DNA of 17,491 nt from an archaeon (lineage in GTDB: Archaea; Thermoproteota; Bathyarchaeia; TCS64). The notes under the pieces are model-generated. The model was not told where the DNA came from. It was given only the letters and a program-made list of their open reading frames with translations, and made no database searches. A program made the translations under genes and the position numbers. This document shows positions 6,698-15,312 of the stretch, piece by piece. The DNA lies in assembly GCA_020444005.1 (NCBI GenBank), contig JAHLLU010000012.1:1-17491 (forward strand). Direction: 5' to 3'. Positions within the stretch are counted from its first letter, which is position 1, and each line of letters begins with the position of its first letter.

Positions 6698-6714
6698 TGT
6701 AGCATATTGTTACA
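6698..6714. promoter_or_regulatory. 17-bp near-palindrome ahead of the flavoprotein promoter
   Basis: TGTAGCA-TAT-TGTTACA: two 7-base arms matching at six of seven positions. It ends 15 bases before the TATA box (6730-6738), where an archaeal activator or a repressor that hinders TFB could bind. Confidence 0.45.
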
Positions 6715-6729
6715 TATTTTTTCATTATG

Positions 6730-6738
6730 TATAAATAT
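6730..6738 (+). promoter_or_regulatory. TATA box of the flavoprotein gene
   Basis: TATAAATAT, strong, centred about 34 bases before GTG 6768. Transcription would start near 6760, giving a leader of only a few bases. Confidence 0.6.
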
Positions 6739-6767
6739 CTGCTACACGGGATTATACTGATTTAGGC

Positions 6768-8120
6768 GTGCTTAAATTGAAAACAGCAGACGTTATAGTA
6801 ATCGGTGGAAGCGCAGCTGGATTAACAGCTGCAATAACTAGTCGAAGACATTATCCAGACAAAAGCGTTCTAGTCATAAGAAAAGAAAAAGAAGTATTGA
6901 TCCCATGTGGGATACCATACATCTTTGGAACACTGGGAAGCTGTAATAAAAACCTCATTCCAGACGCGGCGCTAGAAAAAAATAGAATTGAACTGTTAAT
7001 AGATGAAGTAACCAACATCGATACAGAGTCAAAAACAATCACAACAAAGAAAGGAGAAAAAACCAAATACGATCGCTTAGTGATAGCAACAGGATCAGAG
7101 CCATTATCTCCTCCAATCCCTGGTTCCGATAAGCAAGGAGTCTACGCAATCAAAAAAGATGTGACACATCTACAGAAAATGATCTCAGAGTTGGATAGAT
7201 CAAAAAACGTGGTGATACTTGGAAGCGGCTTTATTGGCGTGGAGTTAGCTGAAGAATGCAAGAAGAATAGGGACATCAACATCACTATTCTAGCAAGATC
7301 CAACAGATGCCTAAGATCACCCTATGATGAGGGCTTCTCAACAGAGGCGGAAAAGTGTTTGATAGATGAAGGAGTAAATATACTCAAACAAGAAACCGCT
7401 GAAGCTTTCCTAGGAGATCATTCTGTAGAAAAAGTCAAACTCTCCAGTGGAAAAGAGATCCCCGCAGACATGGTCATTCTTGGAATAGGATGTACCGCAA
7501 ATACAAAGCTTGCAAAAATGGCTGGACTTGAACTGGGGCCAACAAAAGGCGTAGCAGTCAACAGATACATGCAGACAAGTGACCCAGATATCTATGCCTG
7601 TGGAGACTGTGCTGAAAAAGTATCCTTTTTTGATGGAAAGCCATCAAAACTGAAGCTTGCATCAATTGCCACAACCGAAGCACGTATCGCTGCATCAAAC
7701 TTGTTCCAGACAAGACGGATGAACTCAGGAGTCATAGGCGTCTACTCTACTATGTTAAACGACCACGCATTTAGTGGAGCAGGCTTGACTGAGCATCAAG
7801 CAAGGTCTCAAGGATATGATGTGATAGTAGGGGAAGCAAATAGCCCTAATAGACATCCGGGAGGAATGAAAGGCATGGCCCCATTGAAAGTAAAACTGGT
7901 TTTTGAGGCTGGAACACAGGTTCTTCTTGGGGGACAAGCGTCTGGCGCAAAGAGTGCTGGAGAGTTAATTAATGCTATTAGCGCGTGTATCATGCATAGG
8001 ATGACCGCTGATGATATTGCTCAGTTCCAGACAGGTACGCATCCGGGTCTTACTGCCTCTCCAATAGCATATCAGTTGGTTAACGCCGCTGAGATGGCTA
8101 TCATCCAGAGTAGAAAATAA
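6768..8120 (+). CDS. FAD/NAD(P)-dependent disulfide oxidoreductase (CoA-disulfide reductase / NADH oxidase type)
   Basis: 450 residues, the normal length for this group. In order: FAD-binding GGSAAG (13-18), a single redox cysteine Cys47 in LIPCGIPY, which is the position of the catalytic Cys in CoA-disulfide reductases and Nox/Npx-type enzymes, ATG-containing FAD loop (107-109), NAD(P)-binding ILGSGFIGVELAEE (149-162), second FAD motif IYACGD (274-279), and the C-terminal dimerisation domain. Such enzymes reduce CoA disulfide or polysulfide, or reduce oxygen/peroxide with NAD(P)H; which applies here cannot be read off. GTG 6768 is supported by the TATA distance; there is no strong SD. With KatG, PerR and a metal transporter downstream it fits a role in redox homeostasis. 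A long poly-T tract ends the transcript. Confidence 0.88.
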   Translation: MLKLKTADVIVIGGSAAGLTAAITSRRHYPDKSVLVIRKEKEVLIPCGIPYIFGTLGSCNKNLIPDAALEKNRIELLIDEVTNIDTESKTITTKKGEKTKYDRLVIATGSEPLSPPIPGSDKQGVYAIKKDVTHLQKMISELDRSKNVVILGSGFIGVELAEECKKNRDINITILARSNRCLRSPYDEGFSTEAEKCLIDEGVNILKQETAEAFLGDHSVEKVKLSSGKEIPADMVILGIGCTANTKLAKMAGLELGPTKGVAVNRYMQTSDPDIYACGDCAEKVSFFDGKPSKLKLASIATTEARIAASNLFQTRRMNSGVIGVYSTMLNDHAFSGAGLTEHQARSQGYDVIVGEANSPNRHPGGMKGMAPLKVKLVFEAGTQVLLGGQASGAKSAGELINAISACIMHRMTADDIAQFQTGTHPGLTASPIAYQLVNAAEMAIIQSRK

Positions 8121-8140
8121 GCATTAGCTTAGATACCTAC

Positions 8141-8158
8141 TTTTTTTCTTTTTTTTTT
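8141..8158 (+). terminator. Long poly-T terminator after the flavoprotein gene
   Basis: Seventeen T interrupted by a single C, starting 20 bases after the stop, with no stable stem. This is a strong archaeal-type terminator and implies the ZIP gene has its own promoter. Confidence 0.7.
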
Positions 8159-8214
8159 ATAGGAGCTATTTTTCTCTATATGATGATTTTGAGATTAGGT
8201 CTGTAAGAATAACT

Positions 8215-8223
8215 CATTATAAA
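8215..8223 (+). promoter_or_regulatory. TATA box of the ZIP gene with an overlapping small palindrome
   Basis: CATTATAAA, centred about 25 bases before ATG 8244, fitting a leaderless transcript. The overlapping bases ATAA-CTCA-TTAT (8209-8220) form a 4-4-4 inverted repeat; part of it (AATAACTC) also occurs on the minus strand in the katG/perR promoter, so a shared regulator is possible but weakly supported. Confidence 0.5.
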
Positions 8224-8243
8224 CCTTGTATCAATGTATGTAT

Positions 8244-9053
8244 ATGGCAGTCTCAGCAGTCTTGTTCGCTTTCAGTTTGACTTTATTCGCTGGGCTCTCT
8301 ACAGGCATTGGAAGTATCATAGCTTTCGTCTATAAACAGATCAATCCAAAGTTTCTAAGCGCCTCACTAGGTTTCAGCGCAGGGGTTATGATATACGTCT
8401 CAATGGTCGAAATATTCGCGAAAGCAAAAGATGCTTTAACGTCTGATCTCGGCGCTACTCGCGGATACTGGTATACAGTCATCGCGTTTTTTGTAGGTAT
8501 GGCGATAATTGGTTTAATCGACAGACTTGTCCCAGCTGCGGACAATCCTCACGAACTCTGTAGCCTTGATGATATGGACTGTCCTGAGAAAGCGGATACG
8601 ACAGACCTCATGAGAATGGGTTTATTCTCGGCACTAGCTATCGGGATACACAACTTCCCAGAGGGAATCGCTACATTCGTAAGCGCATTACAAGACCCAG
8701 GCCTCGGCGTAAGCATAGCTATAGCCATTGCTATACACAATATCCCAGAGGGGATAGCGGTAGCTGTGCCAATCTACTATGCGACTTTGGATAGGAAAAA
8801 AGCGTTACTCTATTCCTTTGCCTCGGGGTTATCTGAGCCAATTGGTGCCCTTGTTGGCTATATATTCCTATACAGGTATCTCAGTGGTGTCTTGTTCGGT
8901 TTGTTATTCGCGTCCGTAGCTGGGATCATGGTTTTCATATCGTTGGACGAGTTGCTGCCTACTGCCGAGAAATATGGTGAACATCATATCGCCATCTATG
9001 GACTTATAGCGGGTATGATGGTTATGGCTCTGAGCCTGTTATTATTCTCCTAA
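8244..9053 (+). CDS. zupT: ZIP-family divalent metal transporter (ZupT-like)
   Basis: About 269 residues from ATG 8244, eight predicted membrane helices. The two metal-binding ZIP motifs are intact: HNFPEG (136-141) in helix IV and HNIPEG (165-170) in helix V, and the late SLDELLP segment is present, as in bacterial ZupT. It imports Zn(II) and often Fe(II), Mn(II) or Co(II) into the cytoplasm. The cytosolic loop after helix III carries HELCSLDDMDC, a possible metal-sensing patch. A TTG at 8226 and ATG 8238 are in frame, but the TATA box places transcription start at about 8244-8246, favouring a leaderless ATG 8244. It converges with katG. Symbol given by family resemblance only. Confidence 0.9.
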   Translation: MAVSAVLFAFSLTLFAGLSTGIGSIIAFVYKQINPKFLSASLGFSAGVMIYVSMVEIFAKAKDALTSDLGATRGYWYTVIAFFVGMAIIGLIDRLVPAADNPHELCSLDDMDCPEKADTTDLMRMGLFSALAIGIHNFPEGIATFVSALQDPGLGVSIAIAIAIHNIPEGIAVAVPIYYATLDRKKALLYSFASGLSEPIGALVGYIFLYRYLSGVLFGLLFASVAGIMVFISLDELLPTAEKYGEHHIAIYGLIAGMMVMALSLLLFS

Positions 9054-9073
9054 TAGTTTTACAATCATCATAG

Positions 9074-9089
9074 AAAAAATTGGAAAAAA
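9074..9089 (-). terminator. Double T-tract terminator of katG
   Basis: On the minus strand two T6 runs follow the katG stop within 30 bases (CCCTTTTTTCCAATTTTTTC), without a clear stem. Confidence 0.5.
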
Positions 9090-9100
9090 GGGATAGTTGC

Positions 9101-11328
<2,228 letters not shown>

Positions 11329-11330
11329 AG

Positions 11331-11347
11331 TTATTCCTAATTAATAA
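11331..11347. promoter_or_regulatory. Candidate PerR operator between katG and perR
   Basis: TTATT-CCTAATT-AATAA, an AT-rich 5-7-5 inverted repeat within the 75-base divergent gap, directly beside the shared TATA element. PerR/Fur boxes are AT-rich palindromes of about this length (Bacillus PerR box TTATAAT-N-ATTATAA), so autoregulation with control of katG is the natural reading. The match to the Bacillus box is partial. Confidence 0.45.
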
Positions 11348-11353
11348 TGAGTC

Positions 11354-11800
11354 GTGTTAAATTTGGATACAAACCAAAGAATCGTGGATGCACTAAGAAA
11401 ACAAGGATACAAGGCAACGCCACAAAGGATAGCCATCGCCCAGACAGTGCTACGAAGCAAAAACCATCCATCCGCAGAGACTATCCACGCGGAAGTACTA
11501 CGTTTGCATCCAACAGTTAGCCTGTCAACAGTCTACAATACACTACACATACTTAGGGACATGAACTTTCTCAACGAACTCACATTGAATGGTACAACAC
11601 GCTATGATCCCAATGTTAGTCTTCACATCAATATGATCTGTCAACACTGTGGAAAGGTCATAGACGTCGAGGACCCAAGCCTTGAGGAATCAATCACCAA
11701 TATCGCGAAGAAAAGAGGCTTCAAGATAACAGGTCAACGAGTTGACGTCTATGGCGTATGTAAACTATGCCAGAAACATGAACCGTGCTCTGCTTTATAG
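11354..11800 (+). CDS. perR: PerR-type peroxide-sensing regulator (Fur family)
   Basis: 148-residue Fur-family repressor: N-terminal winged helix (TPQRIAIAQTVL at 22-33; SLSTVYNTLHIL at 56-67) and C-terminal metal-binding dimerisation domain. The structural zinc site is complete (Cys96, Cys99, Cys136, Cys139). Regulatory-site residues match Bacillus PerR even in numbering: His near 37 (here His38), Asp85, His91 and Asp104; Asp85 is the residue that separates PerR from Fur, which has Glu. His93 of Bacillus PerR is Asn93 here. This points to iron-dependent peroxide sensing by oxidation of a histidine, with katG as the target across the shared promoter. GTG 11354 fits a nearly leaderless start; no SD is seen. 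A manganese- or iron-uptake regulator is the alternative. Confidence 0.88.
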   Translation: MLNLDTNQRIVDALRKQGYKATPQRIAIAQTVLRSKNHPSAETIHAEVLRLHPTVSLSTVYNTLHILRDMNFLNELTLNGTTRYDPNVSLHINMICQHCGKVIDVEDPSLEESITNIAKKRGFKITGQRVDVYGVCKLCQKHEPCSAL

Positions 11801-11902
11801 TGGACTAGTTTCTTGATTTCTTCAACAAGATACCGGACATATGACTCAACTAGTCAATTTCCAATCAAGAGTAAGATACTGCCGCTTTTTCAATAAATGA
11901 GC

Positions 11903-12376
11903 TTATTCATTTTTCCTTAACTCAACTAGATGCCTTATCTGCCAAACCCGTTCTATCTCCACGTTATTATCAGCATCAAGAAAATCACTAGCACGATGTA
12001 TTGCCTGCTGAGCATAGATCGCTGCTCCAATGGAATGGGTGGGAACATGCGCCGTAGCCACAGCTTGACCGGCAGCACGGGCAGCTGATCGAGCCGGGTT
12101 ATCCTCACCCACCTCGCGGGCTGCTGCGTGGGAGGAAAGTGAAGCGCCTCTGATTACACTCATGTGGAACTCATCTGTCTCCACCCATTCTTGGAGTGTT
12201 TCGATGGCTTTTCTGGGACGGAAATCATTAGGATAATCCTCCTCATAAAAAGGCAAAACCCTCTCTGCACAATCAATAGCCCAGACCGCTAAGGTTTTCT
12301 TATCTGTCTCGTCTACGAGTTTTACCATTTTCTCGTCTTGGCGTGCACCTAATAGCGAGAACTTGGGTTTCTTCAC
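11903..12376 (-). CDS. Imm5-like 'putative immunity protein' family
   Basis: 157 residues, soluble, helical and Ala-rich. The pattern LAVWAIDCAERVLPFYE (29-45), RPRKAIETLQEW (53-64), ARSAARAAGQAVATAHVPTH (95-114) and GAAIYA matches a family usually annotated 'putative immunity protein' (Imm5-like), predicted by others to protect from polymorphic toxins. No toxin gene is nearby, so the immunity role is unsupported here and a general cytoplasmic function is as likely. GTG 12376 is the probable start; upstream there is GGGG (SD-like, 12399-12402, minus strand) and a TATA-like CTTTATCAA. It lies 74 bases behind the antiporter on the same strand. Confidence 0.7.
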   Translation of the reverse strand: MKKPKFSLLGARQDEKMVKLVDETDKKTLAVWAIDCAERVLPFYEEDYPNDFRPRKAIETLQEWVETDEFHMSVIRGASLSSHAAAREVGEDNPARSAARAAGQAVATAHVPTHSIGAAIYAQQAIHRASDFLDADNNVEIERVWQIRHLVELRKNE

Positions 12377-12450
12377 CTTCTTTGACGTTATCTTGATCCC
12401 CTTTGATCTTGATTTGATAAAGCAGGTATTAAAGAAATAGACAATGTTTT

Positions 12451-13737
12451 CTATTTTTTCTCCGGTACCAGTGTCTCAATGACTGGTTCCTCGGGCTCTA
12501 CAATCTTTTCATCTGAGAGCGCGTTGTTAATCATCCATGGGCCAATCAAGCCACTGTACAAGATAGTCCCAAGAACAATGGGCATGCAGATGTCAGGATA
12601 AAGCCCTGGTGTTAAGAAAATTGCTCCAGTCGGGTCGTATAGTTGAGGTAGTTGGCTCATGACGAAGGCTGGTAGTCCTGATGCATAGACTACCTTTGAA
12701 ATGGCTGTCTCTTCATGTGTGAATCGAAGTGTCTTTCCCAGTACCTCGACTAAGCCATACCTCATAGCCATCTGGAGAATCACCAACATGAAACCAACAA
12801 AAGCGTATCTCCATGAGAGGGTAACAACCACGCCGATGTAGACGAAGAAGAATGATTTAATGAAGAAGACTATTTCCTCATGGAACTCACGTAACTTTCT
12901 TACATTTATCCTTACTTTTCCGGGTTTTCCAAGTTTTTCCATTAGGTAGCTGTAGTTTGTGATTGCGAGTCCAAATGTGAGGGCGGTCATGGCGCCTGCT
13001 CCTTCACCAATAATGGTCTCGCTTAGAATATACAGTGGCAGTAGCACAGCTAGTGTGATCATGTAGGTGTAGGGATGAGTTCTGAGCCTGTTCAGTATGT
13101 TCGTCCATGACAAACCAGTCGAGATTCCAAGTATCGATGACAAGATGAAAGTGCTTACAATATCGCTTACACCGTCTCTGAGACTGACCCCCGGCTGCAT
13201 TATCATCTTCAATAACGTGATTGAGGCGATGATACAGATGGGGTCACTGATGATGGACTCCATAGTAAGCATGATCTTGGTACTTCCAAGGTTTGGCACA
13301 TTCTTATCGAGACTGCTCATAATACCGAAAACCGCGACAGTGCTTGTCCCACCCACCATAGAGCCTAGCAACATCCCTTGAAGCAGGGTAAAATCGTTGG
13401 GCAGTATCAAACTAACAACGGTTCCTATGAGGGTTATTGAGAGTAGTATTGAGGTTACTGATAACGCGGTGGCTTTTCCCATGTTATCTATGAGCGTAAT
13501 GATGTCTACGTTGATGCCTGCCTCGAACAATATGATGCTTAGAGCCAGTATGCTCATCAGTGGAGCTAGCTCGTTGAAGAGGTTTTTATCCACGTAGTGG
13601 AGTCCTGATCCCATCAGTATTCCGAAGCACATGAGCCAGATTACGTCGGGTATTTTTGTGAGCCTGTAGATGAGACTGCTTATGAAGCTAAGTAATAATG
13701 TCATACAGACGAGTATAATCAAATTTTCAGCATGCAA
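12451..13737 (-). CDS. CPA1-type cation/proton antiporter
   Basis: 428 residues with about 12-13 predicted membrane helices, exchanging Na+ or K+ for H+ to control cytoplasmic pH and salt. Family marks: LFEAGINVDI (70-79), GGTSTVAVFGIMSSL in the unwound helix (129-143), and MESIISDP (159-166) at the ion-binding helix. The Asp165 expected to carry the ion is present, but the Asn that precedes it in the usual CPA1 'ND' pair is Ser164. A 20-residue Pro/Glu-rich cytosolic tail ends the protein; no TrkA domain is attached. Start TTG 13737 has AGAAGGT nine bases upstream and no in-frame ATG close by. The Imm5-like gene follows on the same strand. Confidence 0.9.
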   Translation of the reverse strand: MHAENLIILVCMTLLLSFISSLIYRLTKIPDVIWLMCFGILMGSGLHYVDKNLFNELAPLMSILALSIILFEAGINVDIITLIDNMGKATALSVTSILLSITLIGTVVSLILPNDFTLLQGMLLGSMVGGTSTVAVFGIMSSLDKNVPNLGSTKIMLTMESIISDPICIIASITLLKMIMQPGVSLRDGVSDIVSTFILSSILGISTGLSWTNILNRLRTHPYTYMITLAVLLPLYILSETIIGEGAGAMTALTFGLAITNYSYLMEKLGKPGKVRINVRKLREFHEEIVFFIKSFFFVYIGVVVTLSWRYAFVGFMLVILQMAMRYGLVEVLGKTLRFTHEETAISKVVYASGLPAFVMSQLPQLYDPTGAIFLTPGLYPDICMPIVLGTILYSGLIGPWMINNALSDEKIVEPEEPVIETLVPEKK

Positions 13738-14087
13738 TTTTTGTTTACCTTCTAGTTTTGGCTATTTTCTATTTTGAATTGATTAATTGAGTTAAACATC
13801 AGTAGGGGTCCTAGTGAAGTTATTAATACATTATAGAAGTTGAAGTATTGAAACATTTTCTTATGTCTCGGTTGCTTCAAAACGCATCATTATGGTTTAT
13901 AAGCACTTTGACGCAAACCCCAAACATATACATTTTAGCTAAAAGAAACATCAAGATACTTAATATGCCTAATATACAAATACATGAAACCAAATATTCA
14001 CAAACATCGATTAAAAAACAAACCAAAAACACCCCAAACGCGCGAGAAAACAAAGACCAAAAATAACAAAACAACCCAATTGCACCC
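13738..14087. other. 350-base intergenic region with a promoter and a G/T-poor segment
   Basis: Bases 13738-13900 hold the SD and probable promoter of the antiporter. TTTATAAG at 13896-13903 (plus strand) is a good TATA box whose transcript would start near 13926. From there to 14087 the plus strand is very rich in A and C: 13981-14087 has only 8 G and 11 T in 107 bases. Frames through this part are biased by composition and I do not count them as genes. It could be a long unstructured leader of the zinc protein or a separate RNA. A weaker TATA-like AAAAATAAC at 14058-14066 would instead give the zinc protein a leaderless start. Confidence 0.4.
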
Positions 14088-14321
14088 ATGAGACCACCAA
14101 TCTGCGAGATATGCAATAAAGACTTCAACCCCACAAAGGAGGGCGGATTACTATACTTCAAGGAAACACCAGAAGGCAGAGCCTTTAAAAAACGGGTAAA
14201 AGAGGAAGGGATTGTCGGGCATCCTCCTGATGCAGGGTGGTTCTGTGGAGAACACTATAAAGAGGCTGAAAAACTAGTTCATTTGACCCTTGGCGAAGTT
14301 ATCGAAAAGCTTCAAAGCTAA
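14088..14321 (+). CDS. Small zinc-binding protein (CxxC...CxxH)
   Basis: 77 residues. CEIC (Cys6, Cys9) at the N-terminus and CGEH (Cys53, His56) after the segment GHPPDAGWF form a likely four-ligand zinc site; His45 is an extra candidate ligand. The rest is basic and helical (AFKKRVKEEG, then LVHLTLGEVIEKLQS). This resembles single-zinc treble-clef or ribbon proteins common in archaea, but I do not recognise the family, so DNA, RNA or protein binding are all open. ATG 14088 has no SD. A T6 run lies 11 bases after the stop. Confidence 0.7.
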   Translation: MRPPICEICNKDFNPTKEGGLLYFKETPEGRAFKKRVKEEGIVGHPPDAGWFCGEHYKEAEKLVHLTLGEVIEKLQS

Positions 14322-14352
14322 TTTGATGAGTTTTTTCCAGTTTGGATACATT

Positions 14353-14583
14353 TTAAGGTAATTCAGGGGCTAATTCTGTTACCTTTTTGATTAGTTCTTG
14401 GATTTCTTCTGGGGACAACTCAAGACTGATGCTGGCTTCTGAGCCTTGAAACATCAAATCTTTTCCAGTGTAAAGGGGCTCTATCTTATCTCCAAGAGAG
14501 CCATTTATCACTACTCTGTCGCTGTCTTGGTCAAACTGTATGATATCCACCTCAAGTGTAAACAGGTGATCCTCTTCAATCAT
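14353..14583 (-). CDS. Small hypothetical acidic protein
   Basis: 76 residues, acidic, not recognised. The first half alternates hydrophobic and polar residues as in a beta sheet (LFTLEVDIIQF, RVVINGSLG), and the second half is helical (SPEEIQELIKKVTEL). No Cys, membrane segment or signal peptide. The ATG at 14583 is likely; upstream SD is weak (AAAG). It converges with the zinc-protein gene and runs in the same direction as the two-helix membrane protein upstream of it, about 78 bases apart. Confidence 0.6.
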   Translation of the reverse strand: MIEEDHLFTLEVDIIQFDQDSDRVVINGSLGDKIEPLYTGKDLMFQGSEASISLELSPEEIQELIKKVTELAPELP

Positions 14584-14660
14584 ATTCTTTCATGCTTTAC
14601 TGGGGGTGATCAACCCAGTTATTTATTCTGTAAACAAGTGATCAATAACTGATCAAAGTG

Positions 14661-15215
14661 TTAGAGCTTGTTGGCAATTGCCACTAAGCGATCCATTTGC
14701 CTGATTAAGCCCTGTACTGATTGACTTGGTAACCCCTCAGCGCCTCCAACGGGAGGCATGTACACGATTGCATGTGTATCTATGAAGGTTCTTTTGTCAA
14801 CTGCGTATGGTTCTACTGTTTTTCCATGTTTTAGCTTGACTATTGTAAAGTTCTCCACGCCTGTAATAACTCCAATAGCGCTTTCTAGGAACATATCAGA
14901 TAATACAAACCCAAGTAATCCGCTGTCACTGTTATAATCACTGGTTACGCTGATGGAGAAATCATATCCATTGTATGTACCGTAGACATTTCCAAAGGCT
15001 AATCCCCCTGATTTGAAGGCGAGCCCTGTCTCTTTCGCTAGATCTTTCAAATACTTGTCTCCAGTTTCCTTCATCTGTTTCCACCAGAAATAAGCGAATA
15101 CCACAAGTGCAGTTACGAAAACACCCATCATCCAATGTATTGTGAACATGAGCCCGACTGCGAGAAGCGAGAGAACAATCCCCGCCCAAGTGGCAATTTT
15201 TTGATATGTCTTCAA
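14661..15215 (-). CDS. Two-helix membrane protein with a C-terminal soluble domain, unknown
   Basis: 184 residues from TTG 15215. Two adjoining membrane helices at about residues 6-25 and 28-46, then a charged linker (KQMKETGDKYLKDL) and a beta-rich soluble domain with GNVYGTYNGYDFSISV and ending in an amphipathic helix (LIRQMDRLVAIANKL). The domain faces the cytoplasm if the basic linker obeys the positive-inside rule. Function is not recognised. The frame stays open to 15344, but AGAGG seven bases before TTG 15215 and the TATA box at 15248-15256 place the real start at 15215; the longer form would run through the promoter and into the peptidase gene. Confidence 0.7.
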   Translation of the reverse strand: MKTYQKIATWAGIVLSLLAVGLMFTIHWMMGVFVTALVVFAYFWWKQMKETGDKYLKDLAKETGLAFKSGGLAFGNVYGTYNGYDFSISVTSDYNSDSGLLGFVLSDMFLESAIGVITGVENFTIVKLKHGKTVEPYAVDKRTFIDTHAIVYMPPVGGAEGLPSQSVQGLIRQMDRLVAIANKL

Positions 15216-15247
15216 ATTAAAGCCTCTATGTTGTTTAGTTAAAACAT

Positions 15248-15256
15248 TTATATAAT
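15248..15256 (-). promoter_or_regulatory. TATA box of the two-helix membrane protein gene
   Basis: TTATATAAA on the minus strand, a consensus archaeal TATA box, about 37 bases before TTG 15215; the leader is about ten bases and carries the AGAGG ribosome site. Confidence 0.65.
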
Positions 15257-15312
15257 AACTTTTGATAACCACAAATTTATCATTTTTTTCTGAACAATAT
15301 AATAAAAAGTGG

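Noticed and set aside
13848..14066. 72-residue frame on the plus strand before the zinc protein
   Set aside because: TTG start, no SD, Lys/Asn/Thr-rich low-complexity product that follows from the A/C bias; it also spans the TATA box at 13896.
13877..14161. 94-residue very hydrophobic frame on the minus strand
   Set aside because: It is the complement of the A/C-rich leader, so the G/T-rich strand codes for Phe, Val, Leu and Cys by composition alone. It also overlaps the zinc-protein gene and has no ribosome site.
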